Assembly: GCF_024362695.1 (NCBI RefSeq)
Contig: NC_065408.1
Coordinates: 11,284,001-11,348,000 of the forward strand
Length of the DNA: 64,000 nucleotides
Source: Pectinophora gossypiella
Lineage: Eukaryota; Arthropoda; Insecta; Lepidoptera; Gelechiidae
Reading direction: 5' to 3'
The notes under the pieces were generated by a model that saw only the letters and a program-made list of their open reading frames with translations, did no database searches and was not told where the DNA came from. Made by a program: the position numbers and the translations under genes. Shown here one piece after another: positions 23,095-34,500 of the stretch (the first letter of the stretch is position 1; every line of letters starts with the position of its first letter).

Positions 23095-23636
23095 ACGTGA
23101 ATAAAACAAGCGAATGCTAATCACTCCGCCTTACTATCAACAACCTATTATTTTAAAGCCAGTTGCAGCGGTGCAACAGTATCTTAACCGTCTGTCGCGG
23201 TTCGGATCTCGGATGTCAAGTGCCTGCAGTGACTCATCAGATGTCATTGCCCCCGCGCCTGCGCCGCTTTATTAGGCGAAACTTGTTTTACATGACGTAA
23301 TAGCTGCAAATTGCTTTGTAAACTGCATAATGTCTACGTAATCGTATACAAATTCTATGATTTATGAATGTTGTCTTAATGAAGTGGCTACTGAATTTAT
23401 TGGATGATTTACCATCCTTAAACCGGAATCGGTTCTAGTAGTGAGTTCGGATTTTCATTAACAGTTTCGAAACGTTTTACTCTCAATATATAGTGCATAT
23501 ATTTGGGAAAACTAGCTGTCACTGTAGATTTCCATTTATTCATTTTATGAATTTCCTATGCGGCATTGAGAGCTTCCCTCCCGAACTTCTTTCAAGAATT
23601 ACAAAATGTAAGACTTTAATCCTACATCCAACTAAA

Positions 23637-23790
23637 GAAAAGAAAGCTAGGACTTGTAGGGGGGTTAAAAAGGCCACACTGAAGCAATTAATCTAAAAAG
23701 CAATATTGCAATTTCACATTTATTGCGGATTTATAACATCATCTTCTATGTGGCCTTTTTAACCCCCCTACAAGTCCTAGCTTTCTTTTC
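23637..23790. mobile_element. M3 MITE with perfect 42-bp inverted repeats
   Basis: The arms at 23637-23678 and 23749-23790 are exact reverse complements over 42 bases (key block ctaggacttgtaggggggtt); the loop is 70 bases with the family's gcaatattgcaatt. No coding capacity. Perfect arms suggest a young insertion or arm repair. Confidence 0.85.
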
Positions 23791-23799
23791 ATTCGGTAT

Positions 23800-25709
23800 T
23801 TTATTTGTGTACTTATTTTAAATATTCAACTTGTTTATTTATAAATCCCGATCGCTCGTGCTTGCTCGTTTATTTTGCAAGCGTCTATACTAAGTGCCTA
23901 TTTAACAAAGCTACCCGGTTACATTCATTCTAATTAGAGATCCTTCGAGTATTAATCAGACGCCCACACGTTGTGCAAGGCCCTTCAAGGATACTTGTAC
24001 AATGAATGGAATACATTCCTCTGCCAATTTCTGTGGAGATGCTAATTACAGCGTTCGTATATGAAGGAATGTGTTCAATGAGATTCCGTTGAAATGTTTT
24101 GAATTATGATTTAGTAATTAGATGATGAGGCTGGAAAAAGTGCGAAAAGAAATGTAAAAAATGAAAAGGTAGGTGTATAAAGTGTTTCGTGGATAATTTT
24201 AATACCAACGCCCAATCTGTCCCTTTAATATCCGAGGGATTTTACAACATGCCAAAGAAGACAAACAGCTGAACGTGTTCTGTTTTTATTCGGTTTTAGA
24301 AACGGTTTTAAAAAACTATATATACTAAGATAAAGTTTTACAAGATACAGTAATGGAAGTTTTACTCGATCCCTGTTTCATTCATTTATCTTTAGGTAAG
24401 CTTTGAGTGGTTGACGCAGTGTTTAACTTCTTATGCCGAGTACATAAACACTGTTTCCTTTCTTTGATTGACTACCGTAACATCACTCTCGATTGATTTG
24501 CGTAGATTGCAATCACATTTAATCTATGAGCTAAACAATACGACAAAAGTCCATACTCTACGTAAGTTTACAATGCCTTTATCCCACTCTATGGAGGGTC
24601 GGCTTAATATGTATTTCTCTTCCATTCATAGATAAACTTTGTTTTTGTTTTAAAAACCCAACTACGGAAAAAAATGCGCTCTAAAAGCGTGAAATAATGA
24701 AATATTTCTTCGATTTTTTTCCGAATGGTGATTAGAAGAATTCTTAGGACAGATTGGCATACTACGACCGTTTTAGAAGTAAGAGGACATGTGCATTCAT
24801 ACATAGCGGTCACACACATAACCCTCCTTTTTGCTTCGCCGCAGTCGGGTAGAAATTAGACCCAGCTCTACCCAACCAAATTATAAAAGCGAATATAAAT
24901 CAAGTCAAATAGTCCAGGTTCTGATAACGCACATTAAACGCCCTTCTAATATGTAGCGATTAGACTGACATAATGTCCTTTATATGTAGTTTGTCGTACT
25001 AATTCTCCTTTGAATAACATATTCAGAGTAGAGCAATCGTTGAAACAGATCTATTAACTGAGTATCTAGTCACAGATAGTGTCAGCGTGATAGTTATGAG
25101 TGTGGCTACCATTTGCGAGTTCGCTCGACTGTTTGTTATGTCTGTCGTTCTGTATTTACGAGTAATTAAGATGTTATATTGCACTAGGAAGGGATTTGTA
25201 TTGGTGAAATGTTACCGTTTTTTGACTATTTATGGACGATTTATTTTAACATGTATTTTGTCGTATGGTAAAGTAACCGCTTCCTGTGCGAAAGTAAAAA
25301 AAATCTAATCTCACACTTTAAAGCGTCCCTTTGTTTTAATAAGGCATATTTGAGGGAAACAAAAGTCTTCTCTGTGTTATTGGTTGTGCGCGATGAATCA
25401 TTATCTAGACACTTCCTAGTTACAACGGAGATTTATGAATCCCGGTGAATACACATACTGTTTTTGTACATCCATATATCCTACATTTTTCCACTCACCC
25501 TCATCAAATCTTTGCAATTGTTTTAACTGTTTTACGAATGCAGGCGGTGCCTGCGGAACGTAGGGATCTTTCGTTTTAGTGAAAATTGTAAATCTAAACT
25601 CTTATTGTTAAATTATGTGTTCGTAGAAGTCGACTGATTGGTTGTGGCATTTCATAATGATGGAACATGTTGATTCGATGGCCTGTCACCATATGGCTAT
25701 TCTTCTCTG
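23800..25709. other. Gene-poor region
   Basis: No gene. A decayed LINE 3' end (cctttatcccactctatgga, minus) is seen near 24572-24600. The other open frames look random. Confidence 0.45.
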
Positions 25710-25960
25710 GTGTGGATTGTGAGATCAACGAACGACCTCATCAGCATTGATGTCAATGTTACTATTAAGCTGCCAATGTCTCCTGATATGGCTTATGTAA
25801 CGACTATATACTTACTTAAGTAAATAGAAGCCGGGACCGACTGCTTAATGTGCCCACCCTAGCACGGAACATCTTACTTACTGCCAGTCAGTAAGCATTA
25901 TTGTCTTTTAGATGAAATGCTTCGATGTGGCCTTTTTAACTCCCCTGTTCTGTCATCATA
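25710..25960 (-). mobile_element. Diverged S2 SINE fragment followed by half an M3 MITE
   Basis: 25710-25870 matches S2 (acgacctcatcagcattgat, gtaacgactatatacttact, gccgggaccgactgcttaat) on the minus strand. About 25905-25955 holds gatgtggcctttttaactcc, one end of M3. Confidence 0.6.
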
Positions 25961-26379
25961 TCCCGATTTACGGGGTCCTTTTACCTAACCTGAACCTGTT
26001 ACCATAACTATACAAGATAAATAAGCAGAGTTAAGAGTAGTCCCGTAAGTGCCGAGTATGCGTTACGTATGTCGACAGGTGCATTTGCCTAACGAGAGGA
26101 AGCGGGGATAGAAATGTACGGTATTTCATAGATTACTGTGTTTCTTGTGCCTCCCTGCGGTTACTACCGGATTTCTTACGCGATGCATTTGAATTCACCT
26201 ACTATCCTTGTTAAGAATTACCTAGAGAAACTTTATAAACGTTTGAAGACGTAGGTAATAGGCAATTATTTATAAAATGCAAATTCATTCAGTGGTTCTC
26301 TAGCTTAACCAGACATAATTGGACAGACTTCCTTGTATTATAATAATATGCATGGTAAAATGAGTTACTACAGATGATA

Positions 26380-26490
26380 AGTTCAAAAGTATGGATGGCA
26401 ACTTCAAGAGTATGGATGGTAACTTTAAGAGTATGGGTGGTATGTTCAAGAGTATGGATTATCAATTCAAGAATATTGATGGTAAATTCA
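26380..26490. repeat. 21-bp tandem repeat, five units
   Basis: Units of the type ttcaagagtatggatggtaa with substitutions, in register without indels. They create a short open frame rich in RVW, which is probably not a gene. Confidence 0.85.
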
Positions 26491-26499
26491 AATAAGCAT

Positions 26500-27300
26500 C
26501 TCTTATATTATGGTGAATCAGTTATTTACTTATTAATTGGGTTGTCCACTGGATTGTTAGTCTGCAATCTATAGAGGAATGGCTTGGAAAAGTGTGATAC
26601 TTAATAATAATTCTTATTATAATCATGATTGTTATCATTGATCATATCTCAATAGCCTAAAAGTTAGACAGTCCCGTTAGAGACATGGTCCGTATAATAA
26701 CACTTTTTTATTTATTCTTCCAAACAATGTGGAACAATCAATTTTAATAGCAGCAATTAACAACTTAGTGACAACTTTAAAAATTGGACAGTATCCCAAA
26801 CATTCAATAGTACCTTTTAATTGGTATTTAGACTTTTATAATTGATATTAAAACCTGTTTAGTGAATTTAAAAGGATTTTAGACTTATAATTGACTATTG
26901 CAAGCAATTTCAATGTACTCAAGTAATCGAGACAAAATTGTATGGTTGAACTGTAACGACATTATTTTAACAAGCAGGAAATTACAGAGTAATTACTCGT
27001 TAATATGTCTAAGTACGTATATGTATTTGACAATTTATTGACAACGATTATCTAGAATAATGTAAAATATAGTAATAAAAAATGTATTTGGTTATTTTTG
27101 CGTTTATCCCTATTTTGGTGGAATTGCTGAGTGAAGACTCGGAGAGTAATAGCTGCAAGTATTCTTCTATCTCCCTCTATTTGTAAACTTAAGACAAATA
27201 TGAGAATTCATAACAGTATGATGTTTCGTTTTTTGATATTGTAGATACTTTAACAAAAATGAAATAATTTTCAAATTTATTATCTAATAATTACATCAAA
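26500..27300. other. Gene-poor region
   Basis: AT-rich; nothing recognised. Confidence 0.4.
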
Positions 27301-27307
27301 CAATAAC

Positions 27308-27560
27308 ATACATACATACATAAACTCACGCCTATTTCCCACCGGGGTAAGCAGAGACTATAGAATTCCATTTGCTTCGATCCTGACACACTTCTCTTGC
27401 TTCCTCCACATTCATCAATCGCTTCATACACGCACGCCGGTTCAGAGTAGATCGTATTAAACCTTTTCTAAGGACATCCCCAATTAATAATAAAATCAAA
27501 TCAAATATACTTTATTGCACACAAAGAAAACATACAAACATTTTTAAAACATTTAGCAAC
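27308..27560. repeat. Interspersed repeat plus LINE/SINE tail
   Basis: 27308-27465 (aaactcacgcctatttccca, tcttgcttcctccacattca) matches 52193-52330 closely. 27495-27530 (caaatcaaatatactttatt) looks like the minus-strand 3' end of a retroelement whose plus-strand form ends in tttgatttgattt, as at 42085-42126. Confidence 0.65.
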
Positions 27561-28269
27561 AGTACAAATGGGGTATAATTTTCCATTATTATCTGATTCC
27601 ACTAATCCGCAGTTGAACAGCATGGTGGAGTTCATTCAAAGAAGGTGTGTGCTCAGCATTGGGGTGTATAATTATAGGCTATTTATGTTATACTTGTTAT
27701 TAAAATCCAAACTAGAGAAACATTTGCACTCAGAAACTCTGACACAATTTGAATTTGACATGTCAATCAGAAACAGGTCTGTGTCAGTCTGCGTGCGCGC
27801 AGTGAGAGCGAGTGTCACCGCGCAGGCGCGTTGCGACAATGCCGTCCGTGTCACGGACACCGCGGTGAATGTCCATGCGTGCACTACTTGAATAAAACAT
27901 TAGGAGTCTGTCTGTCTTCTGGCAATAAAGCGTTTATGTTTCGGTTTATTTTGCAACTAAAATAATACAAAGTTGTAGCAGCCTTGTGCCAGTGTGTGAG
28001 GATTCATTTTGGTAAATCCGAAGGCTTTATACATTTTTACCCAAGAACTAACATGATCGATAAAATTTAGGACTTACATGCTCGTATAGGTATTGTGCTG
28101 TTGCTTTTGCAATAAACTATGAAAATGAATAAACGAACTCGATTAATGCAAAAAATACAGTCAATCAATATACAACGATTATTGACTACCTTTCTTTTCC
28201 TAGGTACAAGTTTCGTACTTGATGTGAGTTAGAATCTATTTCTATAGTATCTATATTTATTCGTAGATA
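27561..28269. other. Gene-poor region with a GC-rich patch
   Basis: 27780-27885 is much richer in GC than its surroundings, with a dyad gtccgtg/cacggac at 27844-27858. A 107-codon open frame crosses repeat tail and patch and I do not accept it as a gene. Confidence 0.4.
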
Positions 28270-28580
28270 ACGGGCCCTATTTAGGACACCATGAAGGTGC
28301 CGCCAATAAAGTGTATCCAGTTGATACCTTCCCTGGTTTCGTTGCGCAACTGTTTATTTGTTTGTGGCGCCACCAAGGTATCCAAGTAAGATAGGGTCCA
28401 CATAGATCGGCAAGAAACAGATTATAATATCTTCCCATCACTAATTTATAAGCCACCCTCTTGCCGGTGTAGCATTCTCCATTCTTGTCTATCAAAGGCC
28501 AACTCTTTCACTTCCTCATAAGATACGACGTCCACCTTCTCTTAAATCTGTTCCATGTAAGCTCTTCTTGGTCTTCACCT
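28270..28580. repeat. Unclassified interspersed repeat
   Basis: Shares the 18-mer cggtgtagcattctccat (28465-28482) and nearby words with 57066-57083, so it is a dispersed repeat and not a gene. Confidence 0.4.
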
Positions 28581-30593
28581 TCCTGTCTTTCCTTACTGTT
28601 TATTCTTTTTCATAATACCTTAGCGGGCGTACACAAGAGCTAAACAAACCTTTCAATAGCTTCTAGTTTCTCGCCTGGTAGCTGTCTCGACTCTGGTCAC
28701 ACCGATAGTCAATGATAACATGGTTCTTAATGAATGAAAGAAGAGAAGAATGAAGCATTTGTTATTTGGATACGGATACAGTGTTCCATTGTTTACAGTG
28801 GATCATCACTAAGTAAAGGAACACTGTCCACTTAAAACCACTTATCAGTGAAGATATCCCCAACCGACCCATAGTCACACCGAGTTACCACACCGGTGTG
28901 ACTATGGACCAATAAAATGATCTTCAGTCACAACATAAGGATATTTATCCAACTAAGCGGCGTTATACTGTGTGAGTTTTATAATAGTGAGAACTGAAAT
29001 GAAGGGAGAAACTTATATTTTACCGATGGAAAAAATAATATTCAGACAAATGTAGAAATGCAAATTACGCACGTGTGCGTTCGTCCTACAAAAATATTCC
29101 CTTTTTATTTCAACTTTAGTTCCCATACTTAGTAACTCGCTGGTTGACGCCCCGTGCGTTCTATCTCGATGATTCTCTAGCCCGCTATCCGCTAGCACTC
29201 AGGTCATTGCCTAACTCTCATAAATCGTGGGATATTAAGTGCAGATCATTCTGCGTGTTGCACCGCCATATTTCAAATAAACGCGGTATATATTTCGTTT
29301 TCAAGCCTGATTGTCTTTTGTTACAAGTTGGAGAGAACATGAGACGTTATTCTTAAAATAAATTTAATGCGGTTTCATAATATATTTCTTGAGCCTGAAT
29401 TGTGAGCTTGGGGTTATAAAGAAGATTTATTTATTTATTTATTACTTCACAAGATATTACTTACTTTAAAGATATTTTATTACTTCACTTTCAAATCATA
29501 AATCAAATGTGAACAATTTACTACTTATAGTATTTGACATGATAATTAAAAATAAAACGATTATTTACAACAGGCATAAGTATAATGGCAAATACGCAAT
29601 CGTATTAATACACGCAAAATCTTTAATTTGACTTGCTATTGAACTGCAAAAGCCATTGTAGAAGTCAAATAAAAAATCATGTAAACAAAATTACTGAAAT
29701 GTTATTCAAGAGGTTAGAGATTCCAAATTATACTCTCACATGCAATATACTCGTCTCATATACAATACGAGAGTGTATACTGAAGACATTGCAGTTATAA
29801 ATAAGGTAGCCTACAAAAGTGCACCGGACTCAGTTGACAATTAGGACGTCAAATAAGGCCCTTTAAAACGTTAAATGAATAAATCCAAAAAAGTCTGTAA
29901 AAGTATAAAAATAACCCAGACGTCCTTGTGAAGTAATGCCACTCCTACACGCTCCAGTTTGAGACTGCACTTTCACTATCATTGTGCGTTTGCGCAATCT
30001 ACAGCACGCATTATATCTGATACTGTCTGGCCGAAAGTAATTAGCTACATTGTGCTTGAATAATCTAGAATCACGATTGGTGTTATAAAGTGTTATTGTT
30101 ATCGCTATTAATCATGAACTCTAATATTAATTTATTAAATTTTAGTAAATTGGTTATCTAACACTATTAATATGTTAAACCCGAGTCAGAAATAGTATGT
30201 GGAATAACTGCACTAATAGGCACTTGTTCCCAAATACAATACACTGAATAAAGTTCTATTTACATGACGTGAATTCCAGGCGTATTTGTCAATAGTAGCA
30301 ATAGCACAGTAACATAAACAGCAGTAGTAGTAATAGTCATCACCATCATCATCATCATGTCCATCCCATATATCTATCCCGGGTTGCTGTTGTGAAACCG
30401 AACTTTGACTTGAAGGTCCGGTCACATGGCACACAATAAAGCTGGCCTGATGAATTGAGTGCGAAGTTATTGGAGGGTTTCAGTCGAGTCTTCCGTATTT
30501 GGCGCTTTGCGTTCAGATCTTGTAAATGCTACCCTTCAAATAAATCCACGCTCTTGTGAATGGAGTAGTTATAGTAGCAGTGACACATCAACC
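28581..30593. other. Gene-poor region
   Basis: No gene seen. attacttcacaag (29440s) and cttgtgaagtaat (29930s) are an inverted pair that might bound a 500-base element. 30325-30430 repeats the unit seen at 22160-22330. Confidence 0.4.
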
Positions 30594-30742
30594 GTTGGTC
30601 CCGGTTATTACTTACTGATGTAAGTACGTAGGCGTTACATGAGCCATGTCAGGGGCCATTGGCGGCTCAATAATAACCCTGACACCAGGGTTGATAAAGT
30701 TGGTAATCCACTTCACAATTCACACGATAGAAGAAGAAGAGT
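30594..30742 (+). mobile_element. S2 SINE 3' half
   Basis: Begins at cgttggtcccggttattact and ends cacacgatagaagaaga; matches 62729-63060 and 36145-36440. The head is missing. Confidence 0.85.
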
Positions 30743-31506
30743 AGCAATATTTTTTTTAGATACAAATACATTTGATCACGCCCACGACTTTTTCGTATAC
30801 TTTGCACTATATTTCACACATACAATAAACATATTTACCACTGTTAAAAATAAGAAAATAAAAAATTTGCTGTCGACATTGACAAACTGGGCACAATCCG
30901 CTCATTCTTGGCCTAATTTTATAAATACTTATCTCGAGCCGACACCGCAAGTGAGATAAAAACTACGTTTCTGAATGTCCAACAAGATCAATAAAGATAG
31001 ATTACCTAAAATGATAAAACACTGGTTGAAATTGTGCACCTGGCTGCCTTTTGCTTTTTGTCAACAACAAAAGATTAAGTAGAAAATAATTCACTAAATC
31101 ATCAACCGTAGAGAATCACAAAAACGTCCATAATTGAATTCAAATTAATTTTATTACGCCGGCAAATTACAACTAATTATTCTGCTTATTAAAATTTACA
31201 AGCTTAATAAATAAGTCTTTACACAGTACACAGTAATGCTTGTAACTTATACTAGTACACTTTCAGTAACATTACAAACATTTCAAGTAAACTTTGGTGT
31301 TAAATACTTACTTAAGGTAAGTTTAAGGATGTTCCAATTTACCAAATCAAACTATTTATAAACATGATTAAAAATAAATAAAAATTAAATTATTAAATGG
31401 AACTATCATCAGCCATTTATCAACACCAACATTCGTATCTGCTACCGTGTTGATAACAGAGTCAAATGCAAAGCAACATAGTAATCTAATTTGTATTTAC
31501 TCTAAT

Positions 31507-34500
31507 CTAAATATCCAAAATATCTAGTATATTAAAGCCTGGTTTTCTTTTCTTTACAATTTTTCGAATTACTTCTTTCTTTTTCCCTTTCTCCCTGGAC
31601 GGGCGCGAGGGTCGGTCATCGTCGTCATCGGGGTATCGTGGTCGATCGTACTCTTCATCTTCTGGATAATAATCCGGCTCATATCTGGGTGGAGTCTTCT
31701 TCTTCTTCTTTGGTACCCAATATTCTTCTTGATCTTCATTTGAATATAATTCAGGAATCTTATGAGGTCTATACTTTTTCTTAGGTCGTAGCGGTAAATC
31801 ATCAGGGTACAAACTCTCTGGTGTAGGTATATCGGGAATGTAAGGATACTTATACTTAGATTTGAAATCTTCAAAATTTGGGATTTCACCAATAGAATAT
31901 GGGCTCAACAGTTTGCTGTAATCTATACTTGGTCCCTCTTTTGGCAGCTTTCCTAAGCCATATGGGTTTAGTTTTTCGAATTCTAGGTTTGATGGTTCGA
32001 ATTTTTCAAAATTATCCCTGAAAGGATCATGTGTAAACGAAGGATATTTTAACTCCTCGCCCACGTTGGTATATAGGCTGTTAAGCGGCTTCTTATGTTT
32101 GTTTTTACAATGCGGGTCTAGATCTAATCCAAAATGCGAATGAGATTCACTGTGAGCACCGGTTTCATCATGCGGATGTTTTATGCTGATACTGTGAGAA
32201 AATTCGCTGGACTCTAGATCTGATGGGTATTTGGGCTTTTTCTTGGCTGAATAATCTTTGAACACCGTGTCAAAGGGGTGTTTATTTTTCTTCTTATCAA
32301 ATGGTGTGTAGGAATCAAACTCTGGTTCTTCGGAAAAATCGTAGAATTTGCCATAGTCCCTCATAGCCTTGTCTTCCATGGCGCGGCCGACGCTCTGTTC
32401 AACTTTTTCGCCATCGTTGTTAACTACAGCTTGGAATCCGGTCTTTGGATTGGCTGAGTACTCTACAGTCCGCATAGAGCCGTCTGGTTCTAGCACACTG
32501 TAGTGACCTGCAACAATGAAATCTCTTTCGCAATATGGCAACATTTAAATTCTTACAGATAATTTGAAAGTTGGTCGGCTCAAACACTTTCTATTGAGTA
32601 TGATAAAAATCTCAGCAGTGTTATCTTTTTATAACGGTTTCTTTATCAAATTACAGAATCACTGATTTCATTCGATTATTTTATGTAAAGTCAAGTATGT
32701 AAGTGCGTATTTTATCATGCTATATACCAAGCGTGATAAAATAATATGTATATGTAAGTGAATGCCTTACACTTCCATAGTCTTTTTACCAGACCTTTTG
32801 AGAGGCATTTGGCTAAATAAAAACCCTGACACTTCAAAAGAGGTAGAATTACGTATTTACAAAAATGAATTTCCCTTGGTCGACTTTCCTAATTTCACTC
32901 TTCAAATCAAATCAAATCAACAACCCATCTGTTTTTTAAATTTCCTAATAAGTAGTTTTCTTTATTTCCGTAAATACTTAAATTACAGAATACTGTAGTT
33001 TTGAGTCGCGGATAGGTAGATAATATTTAATGATGCCAAGAATAACCTTTATTTTTTTTTTCTGATGATGCCAAGAATTACCTTTAACAGTGTCACCATC
33101 CTTCTCCTCCCACACCGCCTTCACGTCGCCGGTGCTGCCGTCGGCCACGCCATAACTGAACGAATAATTTGGATTTCCCTGAAAACAACCAAGCGCACAT
33201 ATTCAACTGATTAACTTTTTACACACCACAATTACATCGTAATAGCTTAAAAACGCAAAAAAATCAAGAAAATGTGTGAGGCGATAGCTTGCGTGTGTCA
33301 ATTCGGTATTTTACTCGTAAAGACATTTCATCGCATGCCGACCGATTATAGTTTAGTATTCTGAATATACAATGAGCAGTTTAATCGTTTCCATAATGCG
33401 GGTATGTGAGTTGCGACGTAATTACAATTGGTGTGAGTGTGGGGTGTCAGGCTGTCCGTCAAACTACTGGGTGTAACGCGCGCGTTTATCACTCTCGATC
33501 ACGACGCGTTGCTCAATGCTTATCTAACGCGGGCCAACCGTAACAATAATGTACGTATCCCCTTACAAATTCCATGCCTCATTAAATGGCACTCGATCTA
33601 TCTATAAAATCTTTACAACCGTCCGACACTTGAGAAATTTGAGCGACAATTCACTTGCAGCGTAAAAAGCCTTTGGAATTTTAATGAAGAGCTGTAAATT
33701 GTACTTTCTGTTTTCTACTTCAATTCTAAATCGTTCAATTATACACTAGATTTACCACTACTACTATAAGCGAAGTAATGTTTACAAACAAGGTGTAAAT
33801 GTCAGTGGTTGGCCATCGTAAGTTCAAGACGAACGAGACGAGTCGGCGCGTGCGCATCGTAACTCAATGTCAATGACTGATTCATTCGCTTTCAACCGCT
33901 TCCGCATACATTCATGAAGCTGATCACGTAATGCGAACGAGTATCACTTGCAATCTTTTTGACTAAACGTTTGTCGTTATTTGCATTTTTTGTATTTATT
34001 ATCTAAAGTATTTTTACAGTACTTAATTCGATATTTGAATTGCAATTATTTTGCAGTCGATTGTTTTGAAAGATATAGTGTTCCAATTAGGTACGAAATC
34101 GTACCTATTTAATGTTTGAAATAAGAACCTGTCGAATATAGCGCATGATGCGGTCAGTAACCTAAAGACGTTACACAAACTCTTGTTAATAGAATCTTAT
34201 AAAATTGCAATCTGCATTTTTGAGTTACAAAAAGCTCATAATAATAATCTAGTCTTGCAGGTTGAATACATGAACACTTTTACTGGAACTGGTTTTGTCG
34301 CTATAGAGAAAAGTGGGTGAACAACACTGATACAGGCTCGAAGCAATATAGTTTCGACATTTGCCGGCCACTTTCGATAACTATTTTGTATACCGCGATA
34401 TATTTCGTCAAAGATAAACTGTAGGTATTGGCCACTATGTAAATGACTTCATACTTGTCACAGGTTAAGTCAAGTGTTGCGGAATCCTGATTTAGTTTTA

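Noticed and set aside
25087..25308. 73-residue hydrophobic frame
   Set aside because: Low-complexity AT-rich translation with no supporting signals or motif.
26374..26574. 66-residue gene rich in RVW
   Set aside because: It is the translation of a 21-bp tandem repeat, open because 21 is a multiple of three.
27568..27891. 107-residue gene
   Set aside because: It starts in a retroelement tail and runs into a GC-rich patch; the composition changes midway and no promoter or splice context is visible.
31507..32544. Single-exon gene of 345 residues starting at 32544
   Set aside because: The first 12 residues come from intron sequence. The acceptor at 32508-32510 and the split Gly codon join this exon to 33082-33178 and complete the RR domain.
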